From: Cyclaneusma minus
Lineage: Eukaryota > Ascomycota > Leotiomycetes > Marthamycetales > Marthamycetaceae
Direction of reading: 5' to 3'
NCBI GenBank assembly: GCA_037179335.1
Contig: JAKZHN010000010.1
Location: forward strand, 1,329,450-1,393,449
DNA: 64,000 bases
This document shows positions 59,501-64,000 of the stretch, piece after piece. The notes beneath the pieces were generated by a model, which saw nothing but the letters and a program-made list of their open reading frames with translations, made no database searches and was not told where the DNA came from. The position numbers and the translations under genes were made by a program. Each line of letters starts with the position of its first letter. The first letter of the stretch is position 1.

Positions 59501-62500
59501 TAAATAAATAAAATAAAATTCATAATTATTCTTATTTTTTTAGCATTAAATATTATTATATTTAAAAAAGGTTAAAAGCCGGCAAAAATATTATTTTATA
59601 ATAGCTATTAAAATATAAAAATATTTATATAAAATAAATATTTTTGCTGGATTTTCTAATAAATAATAATACTTTTTTATTATTATTAATATATATTTTA
59701 TTAATTATTTGGTAAAGTTGGCTTTTAAGGTAAAAGAAAATGGTAGTATTATTTTTAGAAGCTTTTAAAAACTTATAAATATTATAAATTTGGAAATTTA
59801 AAAAAATGGCTTTAAATTTAAGCTTTAAATTGATTAATATAAAATTTGCTAAAAGGTAGCAAGCTTTCCAATTATTAATTGGGATTTTTTAATTAATATA
59901 TATAGCCATTTTAAAATAGCCTTTAGGCAAAAAAATAGTATAAAAAGTATTGGTGCTAAAATTTTTAATTGTTCATATATTTAAATTAATTTATAATTTT
60001 TAAATAATAAAATTTTGATTTTTTAAGCTAAATTTATTTAATTTAATATTAGGTTTATTATCTTTATTAACTTATATATATTATATTATATATTTATTTA
60101 AAGTCTTTTTGCAGTTTTATATTTAAAATATTTTTATTTTTATTATAAAAGCAATAGCTATTAAAATTGCTTAAAAGGCTTTAATTAATATTTTTAAAAA
60201 ATTTAAAAAATTGGATTTTTAAAAATAAAAAAACCGGCGTATATTTGGATATTTTTTTATGTTATTTATAATTGGCGGGGAATTTGTTTTTTTGTTTTGC
60301 AATGGGGCTTTTATTATTAAATAATTGGCGAAAATAATATTTTAATACTATTTTAATTATAAAATATAAATTTATTTTTAAATGGCTAGCGTATTGTTTT
60401 GCGCTTAAATTTTAATTTTTTATATAAAAATAAAAAAGTTTTATAATTTATATATTTGCAATTAATATATTTTAATGGTTTTATTTTAGGGGTTTTTTTT
60501 TAATATAATAAGCTTTTATATATTTATCATAAATTAATATATTTTTAATATTAGCAATTAAAGCATTAAATAGCCTTAAAATAGGCTTTAAATAGCTTAT
60601 AAGCTTTGGTTTCCAAATTTAATAATATACGTATTTTAATAAATTTATTGGCCTGCTTTGCTAAAGCGCATTTAATAATTAAAAAGCCGTATCTTTTATT
60701 ATTATTTAATAATGTTTTTGGCTATATTATTTAAAGAATTTTTAATTTTAAATAGTTTTTTTATTAGTTGTTAAAATCCGATTAATTAGAATTAATTAAT
60801 TTATTTTTAATAAAAATAGGAAATAAGGCTTTTAAAAGCAAGCCTTTAAAAAGAAAATCAATTTAATTATAATTTTTAATTAAAGCTTAGACTTCTTTTA
60901 TATTAAGGGCGTAAAAGAATGTTATACCGCTATTAAATTTTAAAAGCTTATAAAAACCCTAAAATAGCCTAATTGATTAAATTTAAAATTAATATAATTA
61001 ATTATTTAAAAAATTAATTAAAAATATATAGCTTTTTATTTAGCTTGCTGGTTTTTTTTATTTTAATTTTATAAAAAGCCGGCTTTAATAATCTTTTTTT
61101 TATAAAAAGGGTTCCGGTATGAAAAAAAAACCTTTAAAAAGCTTGGGCAAAAATTTAATTGGGTATAAAAAAATGCTGGCTAATATAAAAATACCCAAAT
61201 ATAATTTTTATATTATTTTAATAATAGCAATATATATTTGCAAGGCGAATTTTTAAATAATTGGATTTTTTAAAAAAAGGAATTTAATAATTAAGGCTTT
61301 AAAAATATAAATAAAAATTGGTAAAAAGGCAACGAAAATTTTTGCGCCCTAAATTATAAAAGCTATTAATGCTTTTTAAAATATATTAGCAAGGATTTTG
61401 AAATTTTTTGCCTTTTCAAAATATATACAAATATTGGAAATTAATATTTTTAAATTATTTAAATTATTTTGGTAATTAATAATTGGCTTAACTAAAGCAA
61501 ATATGAAATTTTTGCCTATATTAATATTACCGATTTGCTTTTGCGGCTGCAATAACAATAATAGTATTATAATTGCCTTGCGCTTTATAGCAATAAGGTA
61601 AATTAAATAAAATAATTTAAATAAGCCTGGTTTCGAGAAATAATATTGCGATTTAATTAAGAATTTATTTCAGCGTAAGTGATATTGTTTTTTAATTGCA
61701 TTATTATAAAATTTAAAAATAGTTTAATTATTAAAAAAACAAAATCCTATATAAAAAATTGAAAAAAAAGGAATAAAAACTTTTAAATTTTTTAAGCTTG
61801 TTTTAGCAAATTAATTTAATATATATAATATATATTACTGCTTTGTATTTATTATATTTAATTTTAACGTTTTAATTGTTTTATAAAACCTTTTTTAATT
61901 TATAATTTATTTAATAATATTATTTAATAATATATATATATAATTTTTAAATGCAACTAAGGCGCAATAATTTTTTTTAAAAAATGCGTATTAAAATAAT
62001 TTTATAAATAATTAAATTATTTATAATATTTATATATATAATATATATAATACAGCTTAATATTTAATATATAAAAATTCTTAAATATGCAAGATTTTGT
62101 AGCAATTGGTCGCTTATTATTAAAATTTAAACCAAGCGGGCTATATTTGCAAATAAGGATTGGAATTTTAATTTGCAATTTCGCAATTTTTTTCTCAGCT
62201 TTAAATTTTTAAATTATTTATTAAATGGCTATAAAATCGTTAAAATTCAAATTTGCTTAGCTTTAAATTAAATTAACAACGGAAGCGAAAGATTAATTAA
62301 TTTTGCCTTTATGCGATATACCTGCATTTTTAATTAGGGCGCTTTAATTATTAATACCAATAGCGCCTTTATTAATATTATTAATAAATGCATTATTGCT
62401 TTTATTAAATATAATTTTTTAAATTAATATATAAATTCCGTCGGTAGTATTATTAATATTAAGCTTTTTTAAAATTAAGCAAAATTGGTTTTTAAAGCTT

Positions 62501-62633
62501 TTAATAGGATTTTTGCAAATAAAGTTATTATTAAATTTATAGCTAATAAATTAAATAATTATTATTTTATTAAATTATTGTTTTTTTAAAATAAAAGCAG
62601 CTATTTTATTATAATATTTAATAAATAAATAAA

Positions 62634-62690
62634 TTAATTAATAAATAAATAAATAAATAAATAAATAGATAAATAAATGAATAAATAAAA
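62634..62690. repeat. (ATAA)n microsatellite
   Basis: About a dozen ATAA units with a few interruptions (ATAG, ATGA), within the end region of element A. Confidence 0.85.
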
Positions 62691-62699
62691 ATATATTAT

Positions 62700-62876
62700 A
62701 TATATTTTTTAGCTATAAAAGATAGCTGTTATTTTTTTAAATAAAAATAGCAATATTAAAAAATTATATATTAAAAGCCTTACTTAGTTTTTTTAATAAG
62801 TAACGTTTATCTTTTACGCATTTTTAGCGTATATATTTTATAAGGTGCCCGTAAAATGCCTTTCTCGGCCCCGTGT
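62700..62876 (-). repeat. Terminal inverted repeat of element A (reverse copy)
   Basis: The reverse complement aligns with the left TIR at 27683-27853, including ACACGGGGCCGAG, GGGCACC and GCTAAAAATGCG. Confidence 0.75.
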
Positions 62877-62889
62877 AATAAAAAAAAAT

Positions 62890-63295
62890 TACAATAAAAG
62901 CTTTGCTATTTATTTAATTATACGCTAAATATATAATTTTTAAAAAATATAGCTGCTTTTGCAAATATAGCAATTGTATTTTGATTAAAATTATTAAATT
63001 ATTAAATTAATATTATACATTTTACTTATATATTACAAATATAAGTTTTTAAATAAAAAATTATATTTTATTTAAATTATAACAATTTAAAAGCCAAAAT
63101 AATTAAAATATAATCAAAATATAAAGCCAATTTATATTATATCAAAAGAAATAATAGCAATTTAAAAATAATATATTATATAAAAAAGAAATATATAATA
63201 AATATAATATATAATAAATTTTTATATATTTATTATAATAATAAATTAATAGGCTATTTTAAAATAAATTAAAAATAAATTAAAAGTAAAATAAA

Positions 63296-63326
<31 letters not shown>

Positions 63327-63640
63327 TAAAAATAAAAATAAAAATAAAAATAAAAATAAAAATAAAAATAAAAATAAAAATACAAAATTATATATATAAT
63401 TGCTATATTTGCTAATAAAATAAAATTTGCTAATATATATTTTATAATTAGCTATAATTTCTATTTTTAGCTAACAAATTATAATATATAAATAAAATAT
63501 ATAATATTATTTTAATAATAATAAATTATTATATTAAGACTATATAATTTATATATATAATTAAAGATATTAACATATAATTTTTAATAAAATTATTTAT
63601 TTTATAATTTCTTTTAAAAGAATTATTATATTTATTATAT
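62890..63640 (-). repeat. Inverted repeat X, right arm
   Basis: Counterpart of 53001-53560 in opposite orientation. It is longer than the left arm because it contains the expanded AAAATA microsatellite; it may continue past the window end. Confidence 0.58.
63262..63381. repeat. (AAAATA)n microsatellite
   Basis: About 20 nearly perfect AAAATA units. The counterpart in the left arm of repeat X lacks this expansion. Confidence 0.92.
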
Positions 63641-63863
63641 AACGGTTATAAAAAAAAGCGGTTATACCGCATTACGCCACGCTATTATATATATATTATA
63701 TTTAAAATTATGCATTATTCTCGGTTTTCGGTTTTTAATTCCTAAAGCTTTTTAGCCCTTTTATATTTTTAACCCTTTTATATTTTCTAGCTTTATTTAT
63801 GCTTTTTAGCTTTTATTTATATTTTTTAGCCTTATACCGGGCCGTGCAGCTTTTATATTATTT

Positions 63864-64000
63864 ATATAATAAATATAATAAATATAATAAATATAATAAA
63901 TATAATAAATATAATAAATATAATAAATATAATAAATATAATAAATATAATAAATATAATAAATATAATAAATATAATAAATATAATAAATATAATAAAT
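63864..64000. repeat. 9-bp AT minisatellite, runs off the window
   Basis: At least 14 perfect copies of a 9-bp unit (AATATAATA phase) continuing to the last base of the window. Confidence 0.93.

Larger units (their letters stand above)
53570..62876 (-). mobile_element. Element A, near-full-length reverse copy (about 9.3 kb)
   Basis: Minus-strand copy whose left end, with TIR, is at about 62876 (TCGGCCCCGTGT) and which runs down to about 53.57 kb. It is collinear with the forward copy (61.75-56.42 kb) and with both halves of the deleted copy. It contains the uninterrupted versions of the sites where LTR-1 and LTR-2 are inserted elsewhere (about 60.72 kb and 58.14 kb). The right TIR seen at 31640-31810 is not found at its 53.57-kb end, where repeat X begins. 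All frames are broken. The reading frames at 55873-56070, 59097-59330 and 61376-61558 lie within it and are not called genes. Confidence 0.62.

Noticed and set aside
27255..64000. CRISPR array or prokaryotic-type system
   Set aside because: The tandem repeats present are simple AT micro- and minisatellites without unique spacers, and the genome is clearly eukaryotic.

Overview
This window looks like nuclear DNA of a filamentous ascomycete (Pezizomycotina; a Dothideomycete-like genome is my guess, not shown). The genes have short introns (about 47-102 bp) with GT donors, CTAAC/CTGAC-like branch sites and AG acceptors. The families are typical of moulds: a Zn(II)2Cys6 regulator, a GPI-anchored GH16 protein and a small secreted Cys-rich protein. 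The window divides sharply into two compartments.

Region 1 (1-27.3 kb) is gene-rich with balanced base composition. It holds 13 protein genes and one tRNA. In order: mitoribosomal bL19m (-), an unrecognised mitochondrial-type protein (+), a cysteine synthase-like enzyme (-), tRNA-Trp(CCA) with an 11-nt intron (+), a disordered fungal protein (+), a six-exon secreted Cys-rich protein (-), a CAF1/PARN-type DEDD nuclease (-), an alpha/beta-hydrolase-like protein lacking its catalytic residues (+), the tRNA m1A58 methyltransferase TRM61 (-), cysteinyl-tRNA synthetase with two in-frame starts suited to mitochondrial and cytosolic forms (+), a WW-domain protein (-), a GPI-anchored GH16 protein (+), a Kv-beta-type aldo-keto reductase (-) and a Zn(II)2Cys6 transcription factor (+). 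Several genes are divergent pairs with short shared promoters: bL19m with the mitochondrial-type protein, TRM61 with CysRS, and AKR with the transcription factor. Gene models were assembled by hand; splice phases and total lengths were checked to be consistent. A small AT-rich island at 21.9-22.6 kb, bounded by short inverted repeats and carrying tRNA-like A and B boxes, interrupts this compartment.

Region 2 (27.7-64 kb) is about 36 kb of extremely AT-rich DNA with no intact gene. It reads as transposon DNA destroyed by repeat-induced point mutation (RIP). Two LTR retrotransposons can still be delimited exactly. LTR-1 (32883-39746, +) has 214-bp LTRs and a TTAAG target duplication. LTR-2 (42266-48891, -) has 180/168-bp LTRs and a TATAT duplication. 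Both keep Ty3/gypsy-like reverse transcriptase and integrase relics in which the catalytic Asp-Asp has become Asn-Asn. Both are inserted into one copy of a larger, roughly 9.5-kb repeat ('element A'). A second, inverted copy of element A at about 53.6-62.9 kb preserves both empty sites. A third copy (27683-31810) has terminal inverted repeats and lacks about 5 kb of the interior. The right end is low-complexity AT repeats.

The gene compartment is ordinary housekeeping plus a few accessory genes. The informative structure is the nested transposon stratigraphy in the AT-rich block and its abrupt border just after the transcription factor gene.
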